Shown piece after piece: positions 38,146 through 45,864 of a stretch of DNA of 64,000 bases. The stretch is from the NCBI RefSeq assembly GCF_000146165.2, contig NC_004347.2, positions 2,170,001 through 2,234,000 of the forward strand, read 5' to 3'. Position 1 is the stretch's first letter. Every line of letters starts with the position of its first letter. Under the pieces are notes generated by a model that saw only the letters and a program-made list of their open reading frames with translations, had not been told where the DNA came from and did not search any database. Both the position numbers and the translations under genes were made by a program. This DNA comes from Shewanella oneidensis MR-1. Its GTDB lineage: Bacteria > Pseudomonadota > Gammaproteobacteria > Enterobacterales > Shewanellaceae.

Positions 38146-39654
38146 ATGGTGCCTGTAACTCGATTAACACTATCCTACACCTTAGGACCTTGCCGGAAAA
38201 TGTCGCAAAGACTGTGGTGGTTAACAGCATTACTGATGGCATTTACATTGGTTTCTATCGAACTGCAAGCGGTGGAGCCAACTGAGCGACCTAATCTTTC
38301 TTCTGAACCAGACATTTCGATTGAAGAACTCCTCGCTCACACATTGTTGCTTGATCTTGCCGACGTTAGCCCCGTATTTAGCACTAATTATCTAAAACTC
38401 AGGCAATGGCAACAGAGGCGCTTAAATCCCGATGAGCAAGCCGAACTTATAAAAATGCGCCAACAACTTGTGCGCTATTGGCATTACCTCGATCAACAAG
38501 CGGAATGTGTTGAACCTTGTATTAGTAAGATATTTACTCAGCAATCTAGCTATTACCATGCCGTGAGCTTGACGCTGTATCAACTGATGCAGTTAGAAGA
38601 TTTGACTTCATGGGAGTTGTTAACACTAGAGGAGAAACTCAGTCCAGGGCAGCAAAGCCCATTGATCTCGCCCATCGCTCGGCGGCTATTGATATTGGGA
38701 TTTCTGCCAAATGAACTCCGCATGGAACCATCGGTAGGGGTAGAGGCGAATAATGGGATGCTTTATGGCGATGAGCTAGTCACTGCCATTAAGCTATTCC
38801 AGCAGCAACACGGCTTACTTGCCGATGGTGTGATAGGTAAGCAAACCCTTTTCTGGCTTAACCAATCCCCGCGAGCCAGAGCTAAGTTGCTGGCGAGAAA
38901 TGTGCTTAGACAGTCGATTTTTACAGCTCAGTTACCCGCACGTTATCTACTCGTCAATATTCCAGCATTTGAGCTCAAACTAATTGAAGATGGGCAGGTG
39001 GCTTTACGCTCTAAGGTTATTGTCGGTAAAGCATCGCGTCCAACGCCCTTGTTAGCAAGCCAAATTTCCAGTGTTGTAATGAACCCTGAGTGGAGAGTGC
39101 CACGCACGATTATCAAACGTGATATTTTGCCGCATATTCGCCAAGATGGACATTATCTCACGGAACGTGAATTTGATGTTTATGCTTATGACGGTCAACA
39201 AGCCGAGCACTCTGCAGATGAATGGCAAGCACTAGCCTCATCACATTTTCCTTATCAGTTGGTGCAACGGCCTGGTCCCAAAAATGCTTTAGGCCGCTAT
39301 AAATTTCATTTCGACAATAGTTTTAGTGTGTATTTGCACGGAACTTCTGAGCCAAGTCTCTTTAAAAGAACTAACAGAGCGTTATCATCGGGCTGTATTC
39401 GGGTAGAGAAGGTTGAGGAATTAGCCCTTTGGTTTAAGACCCATTTAGTCAAAGATCAACGCCTTTGGGATAAATTGCATACTGATACCACTCAATCGCA
39501 ATGGTTTGCTTTGTCCGATAAATTGCCTGTATTTGTGGTTTATTGGACTGTGTGGCTCGATGATGCGGGGCAAGTGCAATATCGCAATGATATTTATCAG
39601 CAAGAGAGTGAGCTGAGTCATGCGGTTTCTGCAACGATTTTTAACACTCTCTAA
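38146..39654 (+). CDS. ldtD: L,D-transpeptidase, YcbB/LdtD type
   Basis: A periplasmic enzyme that makes 3-3 cross-links in peptidoglycan. From the ATG at 38146 (GGGGGA just upstream) it is 502 aa; the frame opens 34 codons earlier without support. An N-terminal hydrophobic segment (about 20-42) is signal or anchor. A peptidoglycan-binding domain (about 205-245, VTAIKLFQQQHGLLADGVIGKQTL) precedes the YkuD catalytic domain (about 265-430), with YLLVNIPAFELKL, VGKASRPTPLL, and the active site SVYLHGTSEP...LSSGCIRVE, where Cys is the nucleophile. The gene order LdtD then YcbK matches E. coli ycbB-ycbK. Confidence 0.93.
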   Translation: MVPVTRLTLSYTLGPCRKMSQRLWWLTALLMAFTLVSIELQAVEPTERPNLSSEPDISIEELLAHTLLLDLADVSPVFSTNYLKLRQWQQRRLNPDEQAELIKMRQQLVRYWHYLDQQAECVEPCISKIFTQQSSYYHAVSLTLYQLMQLEDLTSWELLTLEEKLSPGQQSPLISPIARRLLILGFLPNELRMEPSVGVEANNGMLYGDELVTAIKLFQQQHGLLADGVIGKQTLFWLNQSPRARAKLLARNVLRQSIFTAQLPARYLLVNIPAFELKLIEDGQVALRSKVIVGKASRPTPLLASQISSVVMNPEWRVPRTIIKRDILPHIRQDGHYLTEREFDVYAYDGQQAEHSADEWQALASSHFPYQLVQRPGPKNALGRYKFHFDNSFSVYLHGTSEPSLFKRTNRALSSGCIRVEKVEELALWFKTHLVKDQRLWDKLHTDTTQSQWFALSDKLPVFVVYWTVWLDDAGQVQYRNDIYQQESELSHAVSATIFNTL

Positions 39655-39776
39655 TTGATTGAACTATTACAGTATTTTGCAATCCAATATTTTGCTTGTC
39701 GATGAAGACTTGATCTGGATAGCAATTCAATATAGTTTGCGTTCTTAGTGTCCAAAAAAGAACAAATGGTGATGAT

Positions 39777-40325
39777 GTGACCTTACTTTGTCCTGCCCGT
39801 AGGCAGTTGTTATTGGGCCTCGGTGGTGTGGCATTGTGTTCCTTAATTCCTTCTAAAGCGATAGCTAGCCGTTCTACCAAAGGTGTGCGTGAACTCAGCC
39901 TTTTCAATCGCCATACAGGTGAATATAACAACGGTAGCTATTGGGTTGACGGCCATTACCAGAGTGAAGTGTTGGCCGATTTTAGCCATTTGCTGCGGGA
40001 TCACCGCCAAAATGTTGCTGCCCCCATGGATAAACGTTTATTCGATTTGCTCTACACCCTTAAGTCAACGTTAAATACCGATAAAGAGATCCATGTGATT
40101 TCTGGTTATCGTTCCCCAAAAACCAATGCGATGTTGGCAGGCAAGAGCGGTGGGGTTGCCAAAAAAAGTTATCATATGCAAGGCATGGCAATGGATATCG
40201 CTATTCCTGGGGTGAATCTAAAGACTATCAGAGATGCGGCTTTATCACTGAAATTGGGTGGGGTAGGCTACTATCCTAAGTCTGGCTTTGTGCACGTTGA
40301 CTGCGGTCCAGTGCGGCACTGGTAG
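39777..40325 (+). CDS. ycbK: YcbK-like periplasmic M15-type peptidase (DUF882)
   Basis: A 182-residue exported protein of the YcbK/DUF882 group, related to D-Ala-D-Ala carboxypeptidases. The N-terminus PARRQLLLGLGGVALCSL contains a twin-Arg before a hydrophobic stretch, suggesting Tat export. The zinc motif is seen as SYHMQGMAMDIAI (HxxxxxxD) and FVHVDCGPVRHW. GYRSPKTNAML is also typical. The start is GTG at 39777 after GGTGAT. It is 122 bases after the L,D-transpeptidase gene; a role in cell-wall trimming fits. Its 3' end overlaps a gene on the other strand by 50 bases. Confidence 0.92.
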   Translation: MTLLCPARRQLLLGLGGVALCSLIPSKAIASRSTKGVRELSLFNRHTGEYNNGSYWVDGHYQSEVLADFSHLLRDHRQNVAAPMDKRLFDLLYTLKSTLNTDKEIHVISGYRSPKTNAMLAGKSGGVAKKSYHMQGMAMDIAIPGVNLKTIRDAALSLKLGGVGYYPKSGFVHVDCGPVRHW

Positions 40326-40710
40326 TTTGTTCGGTATGTAATGTGAGCTGCTGATAAAATTGCAGCTCTAGTGTTTGAATATCCTGTAAATAATGTTTTA
40401 GCAGTGGCAAAAAAACTTGCCCGAGCTTATTCATCTCACGGTGTTGTTGCCAATCGCTAATCTGCTGATTTAAACCTTGTGAAAACTTAAATTGTCTTAG
40501 TCTTTGAGTCTCAACTGCCGATGACTCAAAAATCTGCATTAACATGAGTAAACTGCGGTTTTTTTGTTGGGTACAAGCAAGCAGTTCCAACAATTTTAAC
40601 TCTATCGTAGTTTGTTGGTAGGGGACGGTTTCAATAAGAGAGACCAGTTCACGGGCTAATTGGCAGGAGAGTCGATTTTCTTGTTGCAATAAATACAGCT
40701 CGTGACGCAT
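40276..40710 (-). CDS. Helical hypothetical protein, 144 aa
   Basis: I do not recognise this gene. It encodes 144 residues, almost entirely helix-favouring, rich in Gln and Leu (HELYLLQQENRLSCQLAREL, LLELLACTQQK, LPLLKHYLQDIQTLEL), compatible with a coiled coil or four-helix protein in the cytoplasm. There is no signal peptide. Its last 17 codons overlap the convergent ycbK 3' end by 50 bases, so part of the C-terminus is constrained by that gene. The ATG at 40710 faces an intergenic region with CRP and FNR sites. Amino-acid composition and ORF length support a real gene. No function is proposed. Confidence 0.68.
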   Translation of the reverse strand: MRHELYLLQQENRLSCQLARELVSLIETVPYQQTTIELKLLELLACTQQKNRSLLMLMQIFESSAVETQRLRQFKFSQGLNQQISDWQQHREMNKLGQVFLPLLKHYLQDIQTLELQFYQQLTLHTEQTTSAALDRSQRAQSQT

Positions 40711-40770
40711 GTTTTACAAGACTGAAGTGACAAAATTTGCCCGAGCTTAACAGGCATTGAACGGTTTAAG

Positions 40771-40786
40771 TGTGATCAAGATCACG
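40771..40786. promoter_or_regulatory. CRP-type binding site
   Basis: TGTGATCAAGATCACG matches the CRP consensus TGTGA-N6-TCACA in nine of ten core positions. It lies 6 bases from an FNR box and between the divergent 40710 gene and rplY. The two centres are 21 bases apart. Confidence 0.72.
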
Positions 40787-40792
40787 TGTTTT

Positions 40793-40806
40793 TTGATTCA
40801 GATCAA
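40793..40806. promoter_or_regulatory. FNR/EtrA-type box
   Basis: TTGATTCAGATCAA is a perfect TTGAT-N4-ATCAA palindrome. Its distance to a start at about 40841 (rightward) would be 41.5 and that of the adjacent CRP site 62.5, but no good -10 was seen there. The controlled gene could be either neighbour or a small RNA. Confidence 0.75.
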
Positions 40807-40919
40807 AGGCGTTTCGGCTATGTAACAGTGCGAAAACAAGTTCTCCAATTTAATAAATACTCTTGTTTATTGATAACGATAACCCGCTTGTTCCTTATCT
40901 ATTCAGGGTCGTGTCGTTC

Positions 40920-40948
40920 TTGTGCCTACTGGGTAACTGTGTTAGTAT
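40920..40948 (+). promoter_or_regulatory. Candidate sigma-70 promoter of rplY
   Basis: TTGTGC, 17 bases, TAGTAT. Transcription would start near 40955, about 67 bases before the rplY start codon. Based on consensus only. Confidence 0.55.
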
Positions 40949-40965
40949 GCGCGCGCTTTATATGA

Positions 40966-40997
40966 GTCACCATTGGTCGAAAATGGTGACATTTTTT
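40966..40997 (+). terminator. Terminator-like hairpin in the rplY 5' leader
   Basis: GTCACCATT and AATGGTGAC form a perfect 9-bp stem with a 7-base loop, followed by ATTTTTT, 25 bases before the rplY start codon. As a rho-independent terminator it would either attenuate rplY or end a short upstream transcript. Confidence 0.7.
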
Positions 40998-41021
40998 ACT
41001 CTAAATTTAAGTGAGAAACAC

Positions 41022-41309
41022 ATGTCTTACACTATCACAGCACAAACCCGCACTGAAATAGGGAAAGGTTCGAGCCGCCGCCTACGTCATGCAGGTAAAG
41101 TTCCTGCAGTTATTTACGGCGCAGGCAAAGAGCCAGTTTCTATTGTTTTTGATCACAAAGACATCATCAACGCTCAAGCAAACGACGATTTCTACACTTC
41201 AGTAGTAACTATCGTTTTAGATGGCAAAGAAGTAGGCGTTCGTGCACAAGCTATGCAACGTCACGCGTTCAAGCCAATCATCGAACACGTTGACTTCGTT
41301 TACGCTTAA
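41022..41309 (+). CDS. rplY: 50S ribosomal protein L25 (short form)
   Basis: L25 binds 5S rRNA in the large ribosomal subunit. The 95-residue protein starts [16 protein letters not shown] and has the family segments [19 protein letters not shown] and [15 protein letters not shown]. It is the short form without the C-terminal CTC domain, as in E. coli. An in-frame extension of 53 codons upstream runs across the promoter and hairpin and is not coding. AGTGAGA precedes the ATG. A strong terminator follows. Confidence 0.97.
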   Translation: MSYTITAQTRTEIGKGSSRRLRHAGKVPAVIYGAGKEPVSIVFDHKDIINAQANDDFYTSVVTIVLDGKEVGVRAQAMQRHAFKPIIEHVDFVYA

Positions 41310-41324
41310 TTGTCGTAATTGAAG

Positions 41325-41352
41325 AAAAAAGCGCCTATATGGCGCTTTTTTT
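41325..41352 (+). terminator. Rho-independent terminator after rplY
   Basis: AAAAAAGCGCC and GGCGCTTTTTT form a stem with a 5-base loop, ending in a T-run, 15 bases past the stop codon. Confidence 0.93.
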
Positions 41353-41706
41353 GTGGCTGTTTTTTTCACTAAATAGGGATAGCGACCCGTCCTAAATAGC
41401 ATTGACACTTTTCAATCTATATTTGGAGAGTCTCGGGTGTATTGATATTTTATTGTTGTTTTTACAGCCAAATTCAACCTCAAGAGCCTACAGCAAACTT
41501 TTATATTGGCTTTACTGCATAAGAATCGTTAGTCGTTTAACGACACTTTACTCTTCGTTACTCGAACTGCCAAAGCAAACCAAATCTAAACGCGAAACCT
41601 CAACACCCGCATGACTTCAACAAGGGTGACTTCTACAAGTAAACGATGACCTATTCTCCAATAGCCTGCCTGCACAGAATTGCTGTTTATAGCGAGTTAA
41701 ACAGCA
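41353..41706. other. Gene-free region between rplY and tamB
   Basis: 354 bases between convergent genes. A 70-codon TTG-initiated ORF (41402-41614) has no ribosome-binding site and a composition unlike protein. No repeat or further hairpin was noticed. Confidence 0.5.
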
Positions 41707-44700
41707 TTACTTGATATTAAAGTTGTAATAAATATCGAGGGATTGGCCTAAGGTTCCGGACACCGTTTCAAGATAGAGTTGGGATAATAGGTAATACCGG
41801 ACTGTCATCTCATAGCCTGGGTTGAACACACCCACACCGTATTTGACCATCAGCTTATCACCGATAAAACCACTGATCGCCACGCGGCCTTCATCGTTAG
41901 TGTCGAGTTGTACGTTAGAGAAACCGAACTCTTCAATAATCCCCGTTGCCGTGTTGCCGATGTTATTGATAGCGCCGCCTCCACCAACTTGGGAACTGAG
42001 TCCGAGTGCTGCTCCCATCATTAATGAATTGTTCTGCTCGTTGTTACTGCTATTAAAACCGCTACCTTTAATAATGTAGGACAAGATCTCCGCTTGTTCC
42101 TTGGCCGGATTAGAGAAGAGGGTTACCACTGGGCGAGCGGGGGTCCCCGTCACTCGCACACCGGCGATAAGATCTTCACTTTTAATTTCCCTAATCGCTT
42201 CAATATTTAAGTTAGGAACCGAAATAGGCCCAACAAATTGTACTTCACCCGCGCGGATCTTCAGGGTTTGCCCCATAAACTTATAACTGCCTTGTTTGAC
42301 CTTGATATCGCCAAACAGTAATGGTGGACGAAATGCCTGTTGCTGGAGTTTTAAGGTGCCTTGAAGCTTACCTTTGAGGCCCATTCCATCCACTTTTAAG
42401 TCGTTTCCTACGTTGATGTTAAGATCTGCCACAATCGCATAGGGGCTGGCTTTGGGTTGTGTCGCGGCAATCGAGTCATCGAACACCACATCTTCTGACA
42501 GTGCAACACCTCCCTCGGCCAGTTGTACAATTTTGATACTGCCTGAGGGCACATCGACCACGCCTTTGACCTCGAGTTGTCGGCTGCTAAAGGCAATGGT
42601 TAGATCCGGAGATATATCAAGCAGTGCGAGTGGCGGTTGGATCACGGCCAGTTTATCGCCTTTGACGGCGAGTTCTCCGCTAAATTGCCCTTGGGGCCAA
42701 CGCATTTCTCCGATGATTCGACCTAAACCGTTGCCCATCATCCAGCGGCCTTTAAGTGAGGCTTGTTGGCCACCAAGATCCATCGACATATCAATTTTAT
42801 TGATAAGAGTCGGGTTTGCTGTTAGCGCGAGTGCGCCTTGAGTGAGCGAAACATTTCCTGAGACCTCTGGCGCATCAAGGGTGCCGGCAAAGTTTAATTT
42901 GCTGGTCAGCAAACCTTCGAGGGTGTTGAGTTGTGGGAAAAATTCGCCCAGTGGTTGCAGGTTTATTTGTTTGATATTGGCATAACCCGACAGGGTACGG
43001 TCGGGCGTCACATTCACGGTGATTTCACTTTGCCAGCTTGCCACATCCTCAGAGTCAAAGCTGATTGACGACAGTAGGCGTTTGCCATCTAAGTTAGCCT
43101 TTAAAGCAAGTTGCTGATATTTGATAGTGACTTCACGATTTTTAGCGCGTTTGAGTTTAATACTACCTGGCGCAAAATTAAAATCGACATTCGCGGTGGG
43201 TTTACGTCCTGCGGCCCAGGCAAAGTTCGCTAGCAGTGAGGAACTGCCATCCCAGCTCATATTGCTTGGCAATACAGGGACTAAGAGCTTACCAAGATTG
43301 CCCGTGTAACTGAGTTGCGCATCGCCTTTTTTGCCGAGGGATACTTGATTATCTAAGCAAATCTTACTGTTAGGATTAACTAGACAGAAGGGGCTAATAT
43401 TGCCCTTGGTGTTATTTTTATCCCAAGCGATAAGGATATCTTTATCTATCTCCCAGCGGCCGACAGGTGTGGCTAAGTTAATCTTGTTCACTTGTGCCAG
43501 TAGTTGGGATTTTTTCATATCGTATTGGCTGGTCACGCCAAGCTCGAGCCCTAAATCCCCAGTGGCACTTAAGGTAAGTTTTTGGTTTTGGATATCGCCC
43601 TTACTGCCAAAGGTGACGGTATCTAAACTCTTTGAGCCAAGTTGTAATGCTTTTGATTTAAGAGATATGGCAAACTCATGCAGATCCAAAGGCTTATAGT
43701 AGGCTTTTAGGGTTGATTCCCTGAGTTTAATATTGTGATGTGCCAGATCGACCAGTTGGGCGGTTAACTCAAGCTGGGGATGTTTTTCATCTCCAGTCAC
43801 ATTGATATCGGCCTGCAGTTGACCACTGGCTTGGGGCAACCATAGACCGAAATCGGGCACGAGCAGTTTGCCCGCTAGGTTCCAATTTTTATTGGTTTCA
43901 CCCGCTAAGGTTAAGGTAGAGCCTAGAACTTGGGCATTAACCCCTTTTGCACTAACATAGAGTTTATCGTTTATGCTGACATCGGCAGTAATATCAAATG
44001 GATATCCCTGCATCGTGCCAGATAATTGCGTCTCTGTCAGGCTGACTTGCCACGCGTTATCCTGCAGGCGGCCCGAGGTTTGTAATTGGCCAGAGATCAA
44101 GCTATTGGGCAGACTGGTGGCAGGCGCTGCAGCATTATTTTGCGGTGTTTTTGTGTCTTTACTCGGGGCAGGCTCTTTGGTCTGCGCGGTTTCTGGTAAG
44201 GTGATTTCCTGTAATTTCAGCTTATCGAGTAATACCTTGGCTTTCCAAGTCATTGCGTTGGCGTAATCTAGCTCACCTTCGACATCTACCGCACCTAATT
44301 CTCCTTTAGCGCTAAATTGCTTTATCGAAAGCTTGGTATCTTGGTGGTGTAGCTCACTGCGGATGGCTAAGATTTTATGGAAAGGCGAAATGACATTAGC
44401 ATCAATCGTTGCGGCTTGTTTATTGAGTGAGCCTTGGCTATTGAGGGTTAAATCACTGACGATATATTCTGGGTTGTTAAGTGGCCATTGTAAACGGGCT
44501 TTCTCTAATGTTGCCTTATAGGTAAGGGCTGGATCCTTGAGGGTGATTTGTCCCTCGAGGCTAAAATCGGCATCCCCTTGTGCTAAAGCGTGGAGGCTGA
44601 GCTGTCCTACGCTGTCCGTTAGTTTAAGTTTGAGTTGTTGATGGATGAGCTCTGGTAACTCAGCGACTTGTGTCAAGTTAGCCTCGATATCGAGTGCAAG

Positions 44701-45864
44701 GGGATAATCCTGCTCGAGGGCAAGTTTGCCCATCACCGAAAGCTCACCGTAGCTGTGGGTGAGTATCAGTTTATCTAAGGTCAGTTGATACTGCTCAAAT
44801 TGCCCTTGTAATTCAATATGGCTAAACACATCTTCGCGTGCGCCAATTTGTAAATTGCTGTTATCTAAAGTAAGACTTTTAACATTGACCGGAAAGGGCA
44901 TAAACACTTGAGGTAAATGCGCTAGGGCCCATTCATCAGCGAGCTTATCAGTTGGCGCTGATGTGTTGCTTTGAGAGGGTGTTGAAGGTGCTGGTTTTGC
45001 TGAGGCGAGGGACTTATCTTCTGCCGGTTTGTCAGTCGCGTTTGTTGTATTTTCTTTTACCGCTTCTGTAGCAGGCTTAACCGTTTCAGATTCCGTTGTT
45101 GCTGTCTTCTGAGTGACCTGTGTTGGGCCGGTTATTGCGGTAGTGGTTTCATCACCCGTTGGGATTAATATCGCTAAGCCTTCACTAGAAAGTTGTTCAA
45201 CCGTAAGTCCTTTCGCAAACCAGGTGGCTGAGGTTGTAATATGATTGGCTGAAAAGCGCATGTTATCGACGCGGACATTGATGTGATTCAAATCCGCCAC
45301 ATCGAGTGTGATTCCAAAAGGTAATACTAGCTCGGTTGGTTCATCCGTATCATCGGAGACAACTTCAGTGTCATTTGTGTTATTGTCTGTGCTTAGGGCA
45401 TCAGTCTCTATGCTGACATCCACTTTACTGGCATTTAAGGCATTAACACATAACTGTTTTTGCAATAAACAAGTGGGCTGCCAAGCTAAGTGCAGATCCT
45501 CTAACTCTACTTGGATCCCCGCCATTGACCAACTGACGTGGGCTAAGGTGAGATCTTTATTTAAAGTGCCTGAGGTGTAGGTTAATGCGAGATCAGGCAC
45601 AAATTTATCTGCTAACTCAACACTTATTCGCGAGCCAATCTCAGTCCCTAGCAGTAATGCCATCAAGACCAAGAGGCTTAAGGGAACGTAAACAATAATC
45701 CGTGTGCAGAGTTTAAATATTTGCCATAGACGTTGGGTAAAGGTTTTTGGCGGTGCAGCAGCTTGGCAAGGTTCGGCGCAAGGGGTGTCTGAAGTCCTTG
45801 ATTGCAGTTGCTCTGGATGGGGTTGTTCAAGACTATTTTGCTCAAGAATAGGGGGCTGACTCAT
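41707..45864 (-). CDS. tamB: Translocation and assembly module inner-membrane protein TamB
   Basis: TamB spans the periplasm and, with TamA, helps build outer-membrane proteins and move lipids. The 1385-residue product begins with a Pro/Gln-rich cytoplasmic tail (about 1-40), one TM helix (about 45-70, IIVYVPLSLLVLMALLLG), then a long series of AsmA/DUF490-like beta repeats. A low-complexity Thr/Ala/Pro linker is inserted around residues 250-320, much more variable than the rest. The C-terminal DUF490 domain ends QSLDIYYNFNIK. The ATG at 45864 overlaps the tamA stop by four bases (ATGA), preferred over the in-frame start at 45897. Confidence 0.95.
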   Translation of the reverse strand: MSQPPILEQNSLEQPHPEQLQSRTSDTPCAEPCQAAAPPKTFTQRLWQIFKLCTRIIVYVPLSLLVLMALLLGTEIGSRISVELADKFVPDLALTYTSGTLNKDLTLAHVSWSMAGIQVELEDLHLAWQPTCLLQKQLCVNALNASKVDVSIETDALSTDNNTNDTEVVSDDTDEPTELVLPFGITLDVADLNHINVRVDNMRFSANHITTSATWFAKGLTVEQLSSEGLAILIPTGDETTTAITGPTQVTQKTATTESETVKPATEAVKENTTNATDKPAEDKSLASAKPAPSTPSQSNTSAPTDKLADEWALAHLPQVFMPFPVNVKSLTLDNSNLQIGAREDVFSHIELQGQFEQYQLTLDKLILTHSYGELSVMGKLALEQDYPLALDIEANLTQVAELPELIHQQLKLKLTDSVGQLSLHALAQGDADFSLEGQITLKDPALTYKATLEKARLQWPLNNPEYIVSDLTLNSQGSLNKQAATIDANVISPFHKILAIRSELHHQDTKLSIKQFSAKGELGAVDVEGELDYANAMTWKAKVLLDKLKLQEITLPETAQTKEPAPSKDTKTPQNNAAAPATSLPNSLISGQLQTSGRLQDNAWQVSLTETQLSGTMQGYPFDITADVSINDKLYVSAKGVNAQVLGSTLTLAGETNKNWNLAGKLLVPDFGLWLPQASGQLQADINVTGDEKHPQLELTAQLVDLAHHNIKLRESTLKAYYKPLDLHEFAISLKSKALQLGSKSLDTVTFGSKGDIQNQKLTLSATGDLGLELGVTSQYDMKKSQLLAQVNKINLATPVGRWEIDKDILIAWDKNNTKGNISPFCLVNPNSKICLDNQVSLGKKGDAQLSYTGNLGKLLVPVLPSNMSWDGSSSLLANFAWAAGRKPTANVDFNFAPGSIKLKRAKNREVTIKYQQLALKANLDGKRLLSSISFDSEDVASWQSEITVNVTPDRTLSGYANIKQINLQPLGEFFPQLNTLEGLLTSKLNFAGTLDAPEVSGNVSLTQGALALTANPTLINKIDMSMDLGGQQASLKGRWMMGNGLGRIIGEMRWPQGQFSGELAVKGDKLAVIQPPLALLDISPDLTIAFSSRQLEVKGVVDVPSGSIKIVQLAEGGVALSEDVVFDDSIAATQPKASPYAIVADLNINVGNDLKVDGMGLKGKLQGTLKLQQQAFRPPLLFGDIKVKQGSYKFMGQTLKIRAGEVQFVGPISVPNLNIEAIREIKSEDLIAGVRVTGTPARPVVTLFSNPAKEQAEILSYIIKGSGFNSSNNEQNNSLMMGAALGLSSQVGGGGAINNIGNTATGIIEEFGFSNVQLDTNDEGRVAISGFIGDKLMVKYGVGVFNPGYEMTVRYYLLSQLYLETVSGTLGQSLDIYYNFNIK

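Noticed and set aside
40863..41021. In-frame 53-codon N-terminal extension of RplY
   Set aside because: It would cross the promoter and terminator-like hairpin; L25 proteins start MSYT.
41402..41614. A 70-codon rightward ORF after rplY
   Set aside because: TTG start, no ribosome-binding site and composition unlike protein; it follows a strong terminator.
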